A stretch of 64,000 nt of DNA from Scleromitrula shiraiana (taxonomy: Eukaryota > Ascomycota > Leotiomycetes > Helotiales > Sclerotiniaceae): assembly GCA_028455995.1 (NCBI GenBank), contig JABELC010000008.1, positions 2,042,501 to 2,106,500 of the forward strand, in the 5' to 3' direction. The notes beneath the pieces were generated by a model. The model was not told the origin of the DNA. It worked only from the letters and a program-made list of their open reading frames with translations, and did not search any database. Of this stretch, positions 35,641-48,645 are shown piece after piece (the stretch's first letter is position 1; every line of letters begins with the position of its first letter). Both the position numbers and the translations under genes were made by a program.

Positions 35641-36059
35641 AAACTCAGATGTTCCATATATCACACAAAAAGAAGCATAGTTAAGAATTTGTTGATTGAT
35701 CTGTTTAAAAAAAAAGGATAAAGCTTTTTTATATATATTACGATATAATGTTAAAAATATACTAGTAAAACATTTTAAATTATATTTAATTAATCATTTA
35801 AAAATAGTTATATAATTATATAGTGATACTATCATGATAATCACCGACTCTTGCTTTTTCAGACTCTTTTCTGACAATCCATCGCCAACTATTTCTGTAT
35901 AAATTGTAAATGTTGTGGTGTTATATGTCCCCATTGATTATCTGTACTACTTTCTTCACCGCTTTATTATCCATTGACCGGCAGAATCGTACGCCACAAA
36001 CTTCAATTCACACCTGCAGAGGTATCTTTGATTTTATACTGTTTTACATTCAATCACAA
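35641..36059. other. AT-rich junction and 5' leader of the CYC2-like gene
   Basis: 35700-35840 is distinctly AT-rich and looks like a RIPed repeat relic sitting where the P450 N terminus should be. I find no terminal repeats. From 35910 the frame of the next gene is already open, and its codons before 36060 are likely 5' leader. A GTATCTTTG near 36020 could be a leader donor. Confidence 0.4.
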
Positions 36060-37226
36060 ATGCGTCTTCAACCTCCCAAGAATGTGGATCAATCATGGAT
36101 CTTATCTCGACTCAATCCTGGAGCCCCATGTTTTATCAATTGCCGCCCTGTCTATTCCCCATGTCGTCACTTTTCAAATAACCACCCCCCTCTAAAGAAC
36201 GATCTTCTAAAGAGCAACCCCCAAAAGAGCAATTCATTGAGGCATGTGGAAGTAACTAAGATACGTGGACCGCAAAGGTCTAATCGCCTCTTAATTGTAA
36301 CCGCAACCTTCACGACAATCTGTTTGCTCATATATTTCAATAAGGACAAAGCGAACGGAGTCTTCGATGCACCTCGATTTACTCCTTTCACCATTGTGTC
36401 GAAGGAAAATGTCTCGTCAACAAGCATGCTATTGAGTGTAAGACCTACAAAACATTTAGATTTGGATCCATATGCAAAATACTGGGAGAGTGGACTTTGG
36501 TCCGTAGAATTCAAGCAACCGCAGTTACAAATTGCCCGATCATATACGCCACTACCGCCGGATGAAAATACCGCGAAAGGGGATCTGCGATTCTTAGTTC
36601 GAAGAGAACCAACAGGAGAAATGTCGAATTACTTGTTTAGACTTCGAGAACATGAGAAAATTGAGCTTCGTGGGCCATATACTGAATTCGACTTGCCGGA
36701 ATATGTTCAAGAGGTGCTTTTCCTAGCTGGTGGCACTGGAATTGCTCCTGCATTACAGGTCATCCATACTCTACTCGAAGCTCGAAAGACGAATAATATA
36801 CAGCCACGAATACATATAATTTGGGCAAGTAGAAGGAGGGAAGAATGCATAGGAGGCAAGAAATCTCCGCAAAGGTCTGAGTCGAATACAATTACCCCCA
36901 AGGATAAAGGTATTGTGGTACAACAACTTGAAGAACTTCGACAAAAGCACCCGAACAACCTCGTGGTAGATTATGTTGTAGATGAAGAGGGAACATTCAT
37001 TGACCACAAGATGATATCACAAGCTACAAAGCCAACTTCAGAGACCAAGTATAGTGCAGTAACAACTAGATTAGATTCAAAATTACTTTTTGTTTCAGGA
37101 CCAGAAGGATTTATAGATTATCTTGCTGGCCCCAAGAAATGGGAAGCAGGAAAACATGGACAGGGTGATCTTGGGGGAGTTCTTAGTCGTTTGGGGATCA
37201 AGGATTGGAAAGTCTTCAAACTTTGA
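36060..37226 (+). CDS. CYC2: CYC2-like mitochondrial FAD/NAD oxidoreductase
   Basis: From the ATG at 36060 the protein has 388 residues. An in-frame ATG at 35910 would give 438 but adds a hydrophobic, low-quality leader. I prefer 36060 because it starts a basic, Arg/Ser-rich presequence (CRPVYSPCRHFS). One membrane segment follows (RLLIVTATFTTICLLIYF). The ferredoxin-reductase-like module starts at FTPFTIVSKENVSSTSM. It has the FAD motif ARSYTPLPP (about residue 160), the LRGPY block and the NAD-binding LAGGTGIAPALQ (about residue 222), and a late FVSGPEGF. The layout and the WSVEFKQPQLQIAR stretch match fungal CYC2, an inner-membrane flavoprotein that assists cytochrome c haem attachment. 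A general cytochrome-b5-reductase-like protein is the alternative. Confidence 0.78.
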   Translation: MRLQPPKNVDQSWILSRLNPGAPCFINCRPVYSPCRHFSNNHPPLKNDLLKSNPQKSNSLRHVEVTKIRGPQRSNRLLIVTATFTTICLLIYFNKDKANGVFDAPRFTPFTIVSKENVSSTSMLLSVRPTKHLDLDPYAKYWESGLWSVEFKQPQLQIARSYTPLPPDENTAKGDLRFLVRREPTGEMSNYLFRLREHEKIELRGPYTEFDLPEYVQEVLFLAGGTGIAPALQVIHTLLEARKTNNIQPRIHIIWASRRREECIGGKKSPQRSESNTITPKDKGIVVQQLEELRQKHPNNLVVDYVVDEEGTFIDHKMISQATKPTSETKYSAVTTRLDSKLLFVSGPEGFIDYLAGPKKWEAGKHGQGDLGGVLSRLGIKDWKVFKL

Positions 37227-37690
37227 TCTGAAATGTAAAAGATGATATACTTCTTTGTGCAATTCACAATTGGATTTTTGCAAGAACACAAGTACACTAC
37301 AGTAATGTCAGTGAATCGGAATTATCATGTGAAATCCATGGGTTTGGTTATCATAAAACCAATTCTTTTCTTTACGTATCGTCCGTATCATCCATCATCC
37401 TGAGATGATTTATTATCCTGATGTGCATCCTTCCTGCCTGCCAAATCAAAGCAGACGGTACACTTCGGTGCTGGACTTCTATCTTTGCTATCTTCTTCAT
37501 TTTCTGTACTTTCTAGTGTACAGGAGAATTTAGGAGAAATTAGAACTCGCTAAGGATTCTACTGAATATCCATAATTACCAGTTCCAATATTTCACAAAC
37601 CTTTATATAAATCTTTTATTTCTGTTTTAATACTGAAGACCAACTTTAAAGAATTGTTCATCTTCGACTAGAATAATTGGCGTCTACAAA
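37227..37690. other. Intergenic spacer
   Basis: This is the 3' flank of the CYC2-like gene and the leader of the 2EXR-type relic. I see no gene. Confidence 0.4.
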
Positions 37691-38791
37691 ATGAATAACA
37701 CCTCCCTCCAGTCTGGGACAAAAATGGACATCACAAATTATCAGACTTCTTTGACTTTAGAGGCAACGGTGCTGACTGCTCCGTCAACTTCTAAAGACAC
37801 ATCAGAGGCGGATGAACATATGGAAACGAATACCTCTAAGCCTCTAGTTCAGAAAGACTACTGTGGCCAATTGCTGGAGAATCTCAAAATTATAGAATCA
37901 CGGGAAGGAAATGATTACGGTTCAAAAACTCCAAACACTCGCACGATACGCAATGAAGCTATGCCACCAGTTTTTGAAAAGAATGACCCGCCATCTGCTC
38001 TGGCAATGCTCAAGGATTACGAGAAGATTTGAATTCGAATCTGTAATTATGCTGTTCCTCGCGGTAGGACAGTTGTAGTCAAGTTCCACCTAGGCAAGAG
38101 ACTCGCATATATTTCAAATCCCCCACCAATCACTTTACACATCGACCGCCAAATCCGTGCGATAACCTTAGGACATATGAAAGTGCTCCAACCTTTCAAA
38201 GAATACCCACCAATCTACTTCGATCCAAATACAGATACGATTCAGATCTGCGGTGCAGTTGACCATGAAGTTCACCGAGTCTTCATAGATAACAAAACCT
38301 TGCTTCGAAATTATACTCTGGAGGTCTTGTCATGCGACAACGCAACAGAATGCTATAGCACAGAGTTAACCGACGCAGTCGAATCAATCCAGAAAACCAA
38401 TTTCACCTTCTCTTCCCTCCAAAAATTTTGAAATTATTGGTTCCCATTCTCCCTTCTGAATAAGAAAGTATCAACCAGAATGACGGGTCTAATGAAATTC
38501 ACCGGTCTTCGCAAGCTTAACATCGAACTCAAACCATTCGTTGGTATGTTAGAGCCTCCCACTTGTCGATTTGTCGATAGATTTCTAATGATCTTTGCAT
38601 TGGATATGGATAGCGTTCTGCGCTGGAATCCGAATGCGAATATTCCTGTTGACACTTCATCGATGAAGGAAAATGGGGACAGGAAGGTGACGGGGGTGTT
38701 TAGTCATCGTATGTTCATAATTATTAAGGGCGATACAGACACCACCACCGGGAGACAGAATGACTTTGCGATATTGTTAGATATAGGTTAG
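37691..38791 (+). pseudogene. 2EXR-domain-type protein, disrupted by two in-frame TGA codons
   Basis: One reading frame of 366 codons is interrupted only by TGA at 38030-38032 and TGA at 38429-38431. The sequence around the first stop (DYEKI, stop, IRICNYAVPRGR) sits at the LPxEIRxxIWxxA position of 2EXR proteins, where an Arg codon is expected. PPPITLHIDRQIRAITLGH and PPIYFDPNTDTIQICG downstream match the family's HxxRESR..L and YFDPxxDT blocks. 2EXR proteins are a large family of unknown role in filamentous ascomycetes. Both stops could come from CGA by a single C-to-T change. There is no readthrough context (TGA is followed by A in both cases). It therefore looks like a recently dead gene. 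Confidence 0.68.
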
Positions 38792-39570
38792 TACATATCT
38801 CGGCGTAGATTTTGGCGGTTTTTTACTAATGAATATGTAGCTGCTTGATCTTCAGGAACCATTCTTGCGACAGAAATACTCGAATGTATGGTGTGACTTC
38901 AAAGATATGGTGGGATAAAGAGGCTGGTTCATAGGGTTTGCGCTATAATTGGGGCTCTCCTTGCACGTTCACTGAACTTGTAGTCATGGGAGTAGTGTTC
39001 TTGATGACGATTATGGAGGAAACATGAAATATACTACAATAGATTATATCTTCTGCTATGAATTTTTTTGCTTGCGTACTGTTCTTTACTCTGCTCATAC
39101 ATCGTACATTACACAAAAGCTCAACCTCCAGAATTATCTTTCCCTCTTTGTATTTCTCGCTCACTTCATAGGCTTTATCATATTTTCAGCCCACCGTCTC
39201 GTTAGACTGTTGATGAACGATATCTCGAACGACATGTCATGATTACGGATATAGTGCACTTATGTAGGCAGTATTTAAGAGATAGCGTGGAACCATGGAA
39301 CTCTTCAAGCATATATCAGGCGTGTAGGGAATCCCACGCCGAAGAATCGATCATCTATACTTCTTCAAACATTATCCTGGGTATGTGTTCTTCAGTATGA
39401 AGTTTCTCACGATGGACACACAACGTGGTGACGCGAATCACGAGCTAACATTTCTAGAAATCCAATACTCTCTGTCAACTCGGCAGTACCATTTGACTAT
39501 TTTGAAGATATATTTCTGATTGGTTGAGTCCAAATACCGAAGAGACACGAACTTCATTAGATCTGAATTT
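38792..39570. other. Intergenic region
   Basis: This is the region between converging gene ends. Two overlapping frames near 38943-39242 on opposite strands have no motif. I see nothing I can name. Confidence 0.4.
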
Positions 39571-40175
39571 CTATAGTGTATATCTAACAAGAGAATTCAC
39601 AACCCTTCCGCCCATAATAATCTGTTGTTGAGAATAAATCGTTTTCTCTTCCACCTCCCTCTGATCACCAGCCCAACTAGTACGCCGTTGCATATTCTGT
39701 GACTTTTGATAAGAAGAATTCTTGACGGCGTCCAGAGTATTCGGATCGCTATTGCTTCGAACCATCTGATGACTCTCATCAATAATCATTTCATCAGAAT
39801 CTGTCGCGTCGGCAGTATCTGCTTCATGATTTTGTTGTCTTTGACGTCTAAGATCCAGACGGTTGAGATCTATCAATATTCCAGCAGCTTCACACAACTC
39901 GTGATTTATTCCTTTTTTGTTGGCCATGAATAAAATTGCTTAATGCCCGTTTGTTTGTGCGTCTCGTTCACTGTATATGCGGGTAGAAGCGTGAGAGCGA
40001 GGGGTGATGCGTTGTACAAATCATCGTCCTCGTGATATGCATCGTGGTGCTTAAATGACAACTTCTTTAAATGAGCTTTGGCGATTGGGCGATCTGCCGT
40101 GTTTTTCGTGAAAGATATTTGGGGATTGGAATAATGATCGTTGTTGAGCTTTTTGGGACTAAATTTCTGAGACAT
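39571..40175 (-). CDS. Hypothetical protein, two exons, about 176 aa
   Basis: I do not recognise this gene. The proposed model is 40175-39972 joined to 39897-39571 over a 74-nt intron (GTGAAC...CACGAG), which keeps frame. The start is MSQKFSPKKL; an ATG three codons upstream (40184) is equally open. The N-terminal half is basic with His and Asp clusters (KHHDAYHEDDDLY). The C-terminal half has LCEAAGILIDLNRLDLRRQRQQ, a likely amphipathic helix, then an acidic DATDSDEMIIDE and a polar tail. Without the intron the two frames overlap at ATGGCC (39927), giving two shorter proteins. The intron model rests on frame and GT...AG ends only. Confidence 0.45.
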
Positions 40176-43118
40176 CTTGAACATGTTTAGTCTTATCAAA
40201 TAGGTATGAAATCTTGGGTTAATTATTCTAGACGAGTAAGTCGCGAAGTCGCGAGATATTTCTTCTCTTCGAAATTCGGTTTGTGGATGTAAAGTCGTGA
40301 AGTGAATCTTCTTGACATGTGAAGATGAGGCATACATTGAGTCTGGTCGGAATAGGTTGATGTAGAGGAAAGTAATAGCTCGTTCAACCTGCAGTAATGA
40401 CGAATGAATTAAAAAGTTCATTCGAATTCTATTGTAAATCCAATGGATATGACGGACTTGTACTCAGATACTTATATATATATATGTGAACAGATTAGTG
40501 TTCGTCTAGACAAATCTACATCTAACCATACTAATTAGCCGAAACCTTGAGTGTAGAATTTTGCCACTATGGATCTTATACATCATCATTTTGGAGCTAA
40601 ATAAATAAGATCTAACGGTCCCCGGATTTTCTTGAACGCTTAAACTTAATAATGGTCAATTGGGAAACAGGGTGCAGAGCTTCCCGATAGCCTACTACTA
40701 GTATTACCTTGAAACATGACTATAAGATCTTACTTGTAATTAGTCTTTATGTCATGGGTGTAATGATAGACAAAATACATATCAAATTACTGTATGGATT
40801 TTACGGTTCTATATCAAAGATTCACAAAATATAACGTACAGGAAATGGCGAATATTGGAAAGTATGAGAATGGCCGAACACCGATTTAGAAGACCGAATA
40901 GTACCTAAATGCCACTTGAGGTTGAAATGAATAGTCGCAAAGGTGTATTTAAAGTGAATTTATGGTGGTGTGTATGATTATCTTGTTTTATTCGATTCCC
41001 TCCATTGTACTATTCTAGGTGGGCAATGATAAAACTATGTAGGATCGCATCATCCATGACAACTTCTATTTTAACACAGTGTGATTCCTCTTGATACATT
41101 ACAGAAAGGATGACAGTGAAACATAAACTTGATAAATGCATTCCTGTTAAGTGATTGAAAGGTGCTCAGCTTACTAAAATTTTCCATCCACAACACTTTA
41201 ACATATCGGAACCTAATCGTCTCAAAAAATACCCCAAATTTCAAGCTTGCGATATGAAAATGGTATCATTATATTACTGTTCCTATGTCCAGTCTATTAG
41301 ATAATGTATTATGAACGAATTCGTGATTTACGAGATTGAGCAGTCTCCAATCGAGTCCATGCAGTATCAGAAAATGATATCGAACCAATGATAAATAACA
41401 TAAGAACAATTTAAGACTAGAATGTCTTAAACTGAGTCATGATCACTGCGATTTTATCTTTGCAGGTTGCGCAGGATGGTATTATATGGCCCCCCTTTAT
41501 CTAGGCTAGGTGGGTATACATTTGAAGCATACCTATATTGTTTCTTCCTCTCCCACTAAGAAATCCTGAGCTAATATTCAGCTTCAAACACATAAGAAGT
41601 GATATCTATAGACACAAAACTTTTTGTCATCTTTTCTTCGCATATTCATTTGTATCTCCATCGCTATACCACGAGTAACACACCAACTAGTGCTCATCCT
41701 CCAAATAAACATCTATCTGCATGGAAAGGAAAACAGGAATATGAAAGCCAATCCCTCATGAACCTATAATTCATACCTCTCCAGCAACAGCAGTTCAAAG
41801 AATTCCCCCCCTGCAAATATCCCACAACTCCACTCAGTATCAGGCCATCAGTAACAAATCACCAGTATCCTCATCACAATTCAAATTCTAATCCAATACC
41901 GTGCCCTCTTACCCATTCTCCCATCCACATGCAGTATTATGATAAAGATATAAATACAAGAATACAACCACTCTACTCTATTGTCTCAGGGCCCGCACAT
42001 CCATATCACCAGCTCTCTTCAATGGTAGCTCATCCAGTACTAGCTCCGTATATCTAGCTGGTTATTTACTGATTATTTATAAGTAGTCTGGTCAATTCAT
42101 CGCGTACCGACTCCTAACTTAGCCCATACTTTAAACCCCCCACCTACCTACCTACCTACCTATCTGCCTACCTACCTATCTGCCCACTAGCGCCGCCAGA
42201 ACAAGAACACTCATGCTCCAGTGCTAAATCACATCATCATCGCCATCTACTTATTTTAGTCCTCATTCCCCCATGAAGCGACGACTATGACGATTTCTCA
42301 ACCCTTAGTCGCGGATGAGTAATACTGTAACGAGTAGACCAGATCACTAAAACTAAAAGAAAAAAGTATAACTCACCCCTCCCGTTCGTCCCAATCATAT
42401 CGTATCATATCGTATCATCTATACGTCACTCAGATATATATCATATATAGGAAAATCGATTAAACAAGAGAATCATGGGATCCTATGTTCAATTTGGAAT
42501 ATTGAGTATAAGTATATTGTAAGTATAAATATAAAACACCCAATAAAAGTAAGCCCGGCAAGAAGATAAAAAGATAGGTAGAATAATATAATTGATTTCT
42601 TGATCAATTCATCAATTGATCCCAGTATAAAGAACCAAGTTCCCATTCTAAACGCCGACCGCTATGCCTTCCTTCCCTTCTTACTTGCTTTTGCCTAACG
42701 CTTTACGACCACCCTCGCTACACTACACCCATGACAAGATAAGACAAAGAAGAATAAACTTCGAATACAACAAAACCCAAACCAAAGGAAATGAAAAACG
42801 AAAGAAACATGCTACCCCGTGCTCCTCTCTTCTCAGCTGCTCTGTCCCACTTTCCAAATTCACACCTTTTCTATCATACTATGTCCCGCGCCTGTACAAT
42901 AGCATAGCATTTCCCGCGCCACCCACCAGACCAGCTAGATCACTTCTACCTGCCAAAATTCCAATTCAACCTGTCCCCTTCCCTTTCCCCTTCTCCTTTT
43001 CATTTTCCTTTTCCCGCTCACCATCTCATCTTATTTACGCCCTCCATTTTTCTAACCGAGCCAGCGTCTCCATACACATAAAATCCACACCATCTCATTA
43101 GTTTTCTTTTCCATGAAA
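40176..43118. other. Long intergenic region, including the presumed 3' flank of the flippase gene
   Basis: I find no supported gene in about 2.9 kb. The plus-strand frame of 145 codons at 42664-43101 is low-complexity (FPFPFSFSFSFS) and lies antisense to the 3' end of the flippase. A degenerate CCTA/CTAC tandem lies at 42136-42182 and a CGTATCATAT tandem at 42398-42420. The stretch 41.5-42.7 kb is C- and T-rich on the plus strand. Confidence 0.45.
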
Positions 43119-46100
43119 TCAGATACCCTGCACCTTCCTATAAGAGGGTGGTTTAATGGTTCGGCGTATTAGTTTGCCTACGTATGGGGGAATGAGGGAG
43201 ATGGATGAGATGGCTAGGACGCGCCATACGAAGGCCCTGTTGATTGGCTTCTTGTTAGTATTCGTTTTTTGAAGGAGGGATGGATGGATGGATGGATGAT
43301 CAAGATTTGATGTCTGGTGATGTGTGATGATTCAGATATGATATGATATAATATGATATGATGAGACGGGATGGGATAGAATTGAACTGGATATGATGGG
43401 ATAGGATAGGACGAAAAGGACAGGAAAGGATAGGCATATGGAAAGAAACCAAAAAAGTACATACCAAGACCTCATAAACCCCAAATCAAAATACCCTCCC
43501 AGGAACGGAATACTCCCCAAATAAACCGCCAACGTGCCCACCAAGCACCCCACCATAACCGGATGCCAAGTCGTAATCTCCGCAGCAACCATAGCCAACT
43601 CATTAAAAACCAGTACGGTAAAACTAACCGCCACCATTTTCGGCCCATCGACTTCGGTAAGGATTTGCGAGAGGCCCTGGATCATTCCTCCTTGGTAGAT
43701 GGAGACGAAGACCCAGACAAAGAAGGTGCGGTAGGAGAGGGAGGAGCCAGATGTGAGTTCTTTGTAGAGTTCTGGGTATAGATTTGCCAGTTCCTCGTCT
43801 ACGTCTCTGTCTAATACGAGGGAGAAAACAGGCGCCATTGTGTAGACTGTTGCGTAACCAACTAGTAGCCAATCCTTGTACAGACCTTCTGGTTCGAATT
43901 TAATGGCGATGGAATACATGGTTTGACAAACGCTTATGATGAGACCTCTATGAATAACAAATTGAGCCAGTTTAGCACTGCGTTTATAGCTATTTCGGCC
44001 GTGCCAAACGAGGAGTTTGGTGAGGTGACAGAATTGAGTTATGGAGAAGTCGGCTGCGAGACTGGCTTGTCTTCCTTCTTTTCCGACAATGCCGACGCCC
44101 ACGTCTGCGGCTTGAATCATGGAGACGTCGTTTCCGCCGTCGCCTATACAGCAGACGCGTTTTTTAGTATGCGATCGGATTAATTTCGCGACATCTGCTT
44201 TTTGCGTGGGGGAACAACGACATGCTACTACGGCGGGGAGAAGAACAGCAAGGGAGATAAATTCGAGACGGAAATGGGTGAGGAGGAGTGAAAGACTTTC
44301 GCCATCGATGAGAAGACATGCGTCTGTTTTTCCGCGGAGGAAATCAAGATGATCTTGTGCGTTGTCTTTTCGTTTTAGTTGCGCGATGGTGTGGATGTAT
44401 TGACCTCTTGCGACTAATTTTGCGCTGACGGCTACGCAGCGAGCGGTTTCGACTTTATCACCTGTTAACATCCAGATTTTTATACCTGCGTTTCGGAGGA
44501 GTTCGAGTGATGGTTTGACGTCTTTTTGGAGTTTGTCTTCTACGCCAGTGACTCCTAGGAGCTCAATATCCTTTTCTAGATAATGTGAAACCACACGTGC
44601 CATACCAGCATCACGATTGTTGATGGAAACAGAAGCATCTTTGTAGCTATTGGAGAAGTCTTGATAATTTTGAACGGATAACTTCTTTCGTCCAACAACC
44701 AAAGTTCTTAATCCTTCTCGAGCCATATTAGCAGTTTCTTCATCAAGCCAATCATTCGCAGCAACGATAGAAGTCATAACAGTATCGGCACCCTTTTGAT
44801 AGAACCAGATTTCTCCAGCAGAAAGATTACTGGTAGTACAAGTTTCAGAACCATCTAAGAATTGAACAATAATACCCATACGTTTGCCTTCGGATGTAAA
44901 AGGAAAGACTTCAAGGATTCGAACACGAACAACAGGTCGACCTGTATCAACTGATTGTAAAAGCATTCCTTTACGATCACGATGAATTAATCGCAGTCCG
45001 ACTGCTTCAGTCCATTTGACAATTGCAATTTCATCTGGTGATGAGGCTTGATAAGATGTTACGCTTTGACCATTTTCTTCCTCGACAGTAGGAGTGACAT
45101 TATGACAAAGTGCGAGAGCAAGAACTACATCACGTACACGTGATCCAATTTCTCTTCGAGTTCTTGTAGCTGTGATGGTAGTCGAGGCAAGAGAAGATGG
45201 AGTGACAAGTACAGAAGGTTGATCAGCATCAGTTGATACTGGAATTGAAAATCCTTGCTTAACATATGTAGCAACTTCATCCATAGCTTCATTAGCATAT
45301 GAAACCGTTCCGACATGAATCTTTTTCATCTCCATTTCATTCTGTGTGAGTGTACCAGTTTTATCGCTGAGAAGGTATTCAATTCGACCAAGTTCTTCAG
45401 GGATTGTACTTGTACGAACAACAGCACCTTCGATATCAGGATCTCGTTGAATAAACCAGGAGTAAACACTTTTTCCCATATCTAAATTGACACGAAGACT
45501 GATAGGAACTATTGTTGAAAACAGGACCAAGAATCTCATGATCTTGACATACCATTTCACACCTTCGACATGTTCAAACCCTTCTAATGCAACAAGAACA
45601 ATGGATAATGTTAATGTCAAAGCGCAAAGGATTTTCGTAAGTGAGTTGATCTCATTTTCGAGTAAACCAGTCTTTGACCGAGATGGTGAAGTAGATAGAG
45701 ATGAACGAGTTTGAGGTCCAGTGTAAACAATAACGGCCAAAGTGGTAGCATTTGAAGCAAGAACGGTATTTGCCCAAGCAGTATTGTCAATTGTTAACGG
45801 TGCTGATTGTGCATCCTGATCTCCATCTTGGGCAACCGCTTTTCCCTTGGTCTTCGGCACATGAGGATCATACCCAACACTTCCTTTCGGTAAAAGTTCA
45901 ACAGTACCAAGAAATTCATTGACTTTCTTATCGGGCTTTCCAGCTACAACCCGAAGGCGTACAAATTCTGATGGCTCCAGAGATTGTGTAAGTGGGGATC
46001 CTAATCTCAATTTCCAATCAGTTTCACCATCTAATTGATCCGTTCGAATAAATGTCTCTCCAACACCAGCAGCATCGGCTGAAGGTGTATTTCCAAGTTG

Positions 46101-47390
46101 AGAGCTTGACTCTTGGGCATCTGAATTAGTGGCTGCAGATTGATCAATTGGAGGATCAGATATTGGATCCACTAGCAAAGATTCAGAGGCCACAGCAGAA
46201 GTGGCCACAACAGGTTCGCGTGGCACTGCAGCGATGGATTCACTAGGGCTACTCTTCAAAATAACGACATCCGCAGGAACTCTTTGATCCTTTCCTAACT
46301 TAAGAACATCCCCTACTTTCAAATCCCGAGATTTTCGAATCACTTCACGAACACTAGATGACGGAGCAGCTCTCCCTTGACTTTCAGCACTTTCCTCCTC
46401 CTCTTGTATATCCGATAATCGACCTGGTTCCACCAATGCTTTCCTTTTCGATGCTATTCCCTTGGACTTTAACTTCTTCTTCGAACGATATCCTTCCCCC
46501 GCCGATGGTTTGTCAAAACTTAACACAGTATATCCTTCCGAATTTGCTTCTGCATCTCTGCGCCGTCTCCCAATATCATCAAACGCCTCTTTCCCTAATG
46601 TAATGGCTAAAACAAAAACTAAAGGTAGGATGTATGTTGAAAGGTATCCAATGCGTAATGGGGGTATCGCTTGCGATAGAGCGACAAGTAAAAAGTACAT
46701 GTTGAAGAAGAAAGAAAATTCGTTATACAGCGTTCGTGGTAAAAAGCTGATGGGGGTATATTTTGCATTCGAAACGGCATTTGGTGGAAATCGTGAGGTT
46801 TGCGTGGCACCGACAGCCACAGTTCTTGATGAAGCTGGATCATGCTCTTCATCTTGTTCTTCTGGTTCATCCGGAGGAGGTTGCGTATTGGTATTTCCTG
46901 ATAAGAAACTTGGTAATCGTAGTTGAGATCCTATATTCGTCACCTTATTGAAACTTGATCGTCGCCTTCTTCTTGAGCTCAAGCTCCCATTTCCATCTAA
47001 TTCCCCGGATAATAATGGCGCATCATCATCCGCAGAATTCCCACTCCCCGCGGATGTTCTCCCCAATCTATCTCCTCCAAAATCATTATTCAATAACCCA
47101 TGTCGATCTTCATTATCCGTATCCACATCCCTATTTCTTCCTAAGTCACCATATCCTCTATTCCTTCCAAAGTTTCGCAAACCACCCATACGCAGATTTC
47201 TTAAAGGTATATGTGAACCTCTTCTTTCTTCTCTTGCGTTTTGATGAGATCGTGAGGATAGATTTGATTGTTTTGAGTTGGTAGAAGTTATTGGATCCAA
47301 TTCCTGCAAATCCAACTCGAGGTCGGAATCGGGATCATCCACAAGAGAATCTGGTGGATTTGATTGATGATATGCAGCACTTGGAGACAT
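43119..47390 (-). CDS. neo1: Neo1-type P4-ATPase (phospholipid flippase), 1347 aa
   Basis: Exon 1 is 47390-43465 and exon 2 is 43236-43119, joined over a 228-nt intron. Phases fit and give 1348 codons including the stop. Reading straight through the donor gives a nonsense tail, whereas splicing restores AFVWRVLAISS...IRRTIKPPSYRKVQGI, a normal P4 C terminus. The N terminus (about 200 residues) is polar and disordered. The first membrane pair is at NMYFLLVALSQAIPPL...YILPLVFVLAITLGKEAFDD. The actuator loop DGET is at 454-457 in DQLDGETDWKLR, as in Neo1/ATP9. The phosphorylated Asp is D676 of DKTGTLTQNEM, and the hinge GDGGNDVSM starts at 1083. Several further membrane segments follow. Neo1 works without a Cdc50 subunit in Golgi and endosomal membranes, flipping aminophospholipids. 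The assignment to the Neo1 branch is from these motifs. Confidence 0.92.
43237..43464 (-). repeat. Repeat-rich last intron of the flippase gene
   Basis: This intron is 228 nt, about four times the usual length here. It contains GATG/GGAT tandem runs (about 43278-43300), ATATG-type repeats (about 43335-43366) and GGATA/GGAAA repeats (about 43370-43440). Donor GTATGT and acceptor CAACAG are good. Confidence 0.75.

Positions 47391-48645
<1,255 letters not shown>

Noticed and set aside
42664..43101. Plus-strand frame of 145 codons rich in Phe, Ser and Pro
   Set aside because: It is low-complexity C/T-rich DNA next to and antisense to the flippase 3' end, with no motif and no introns or neighbours to support it.
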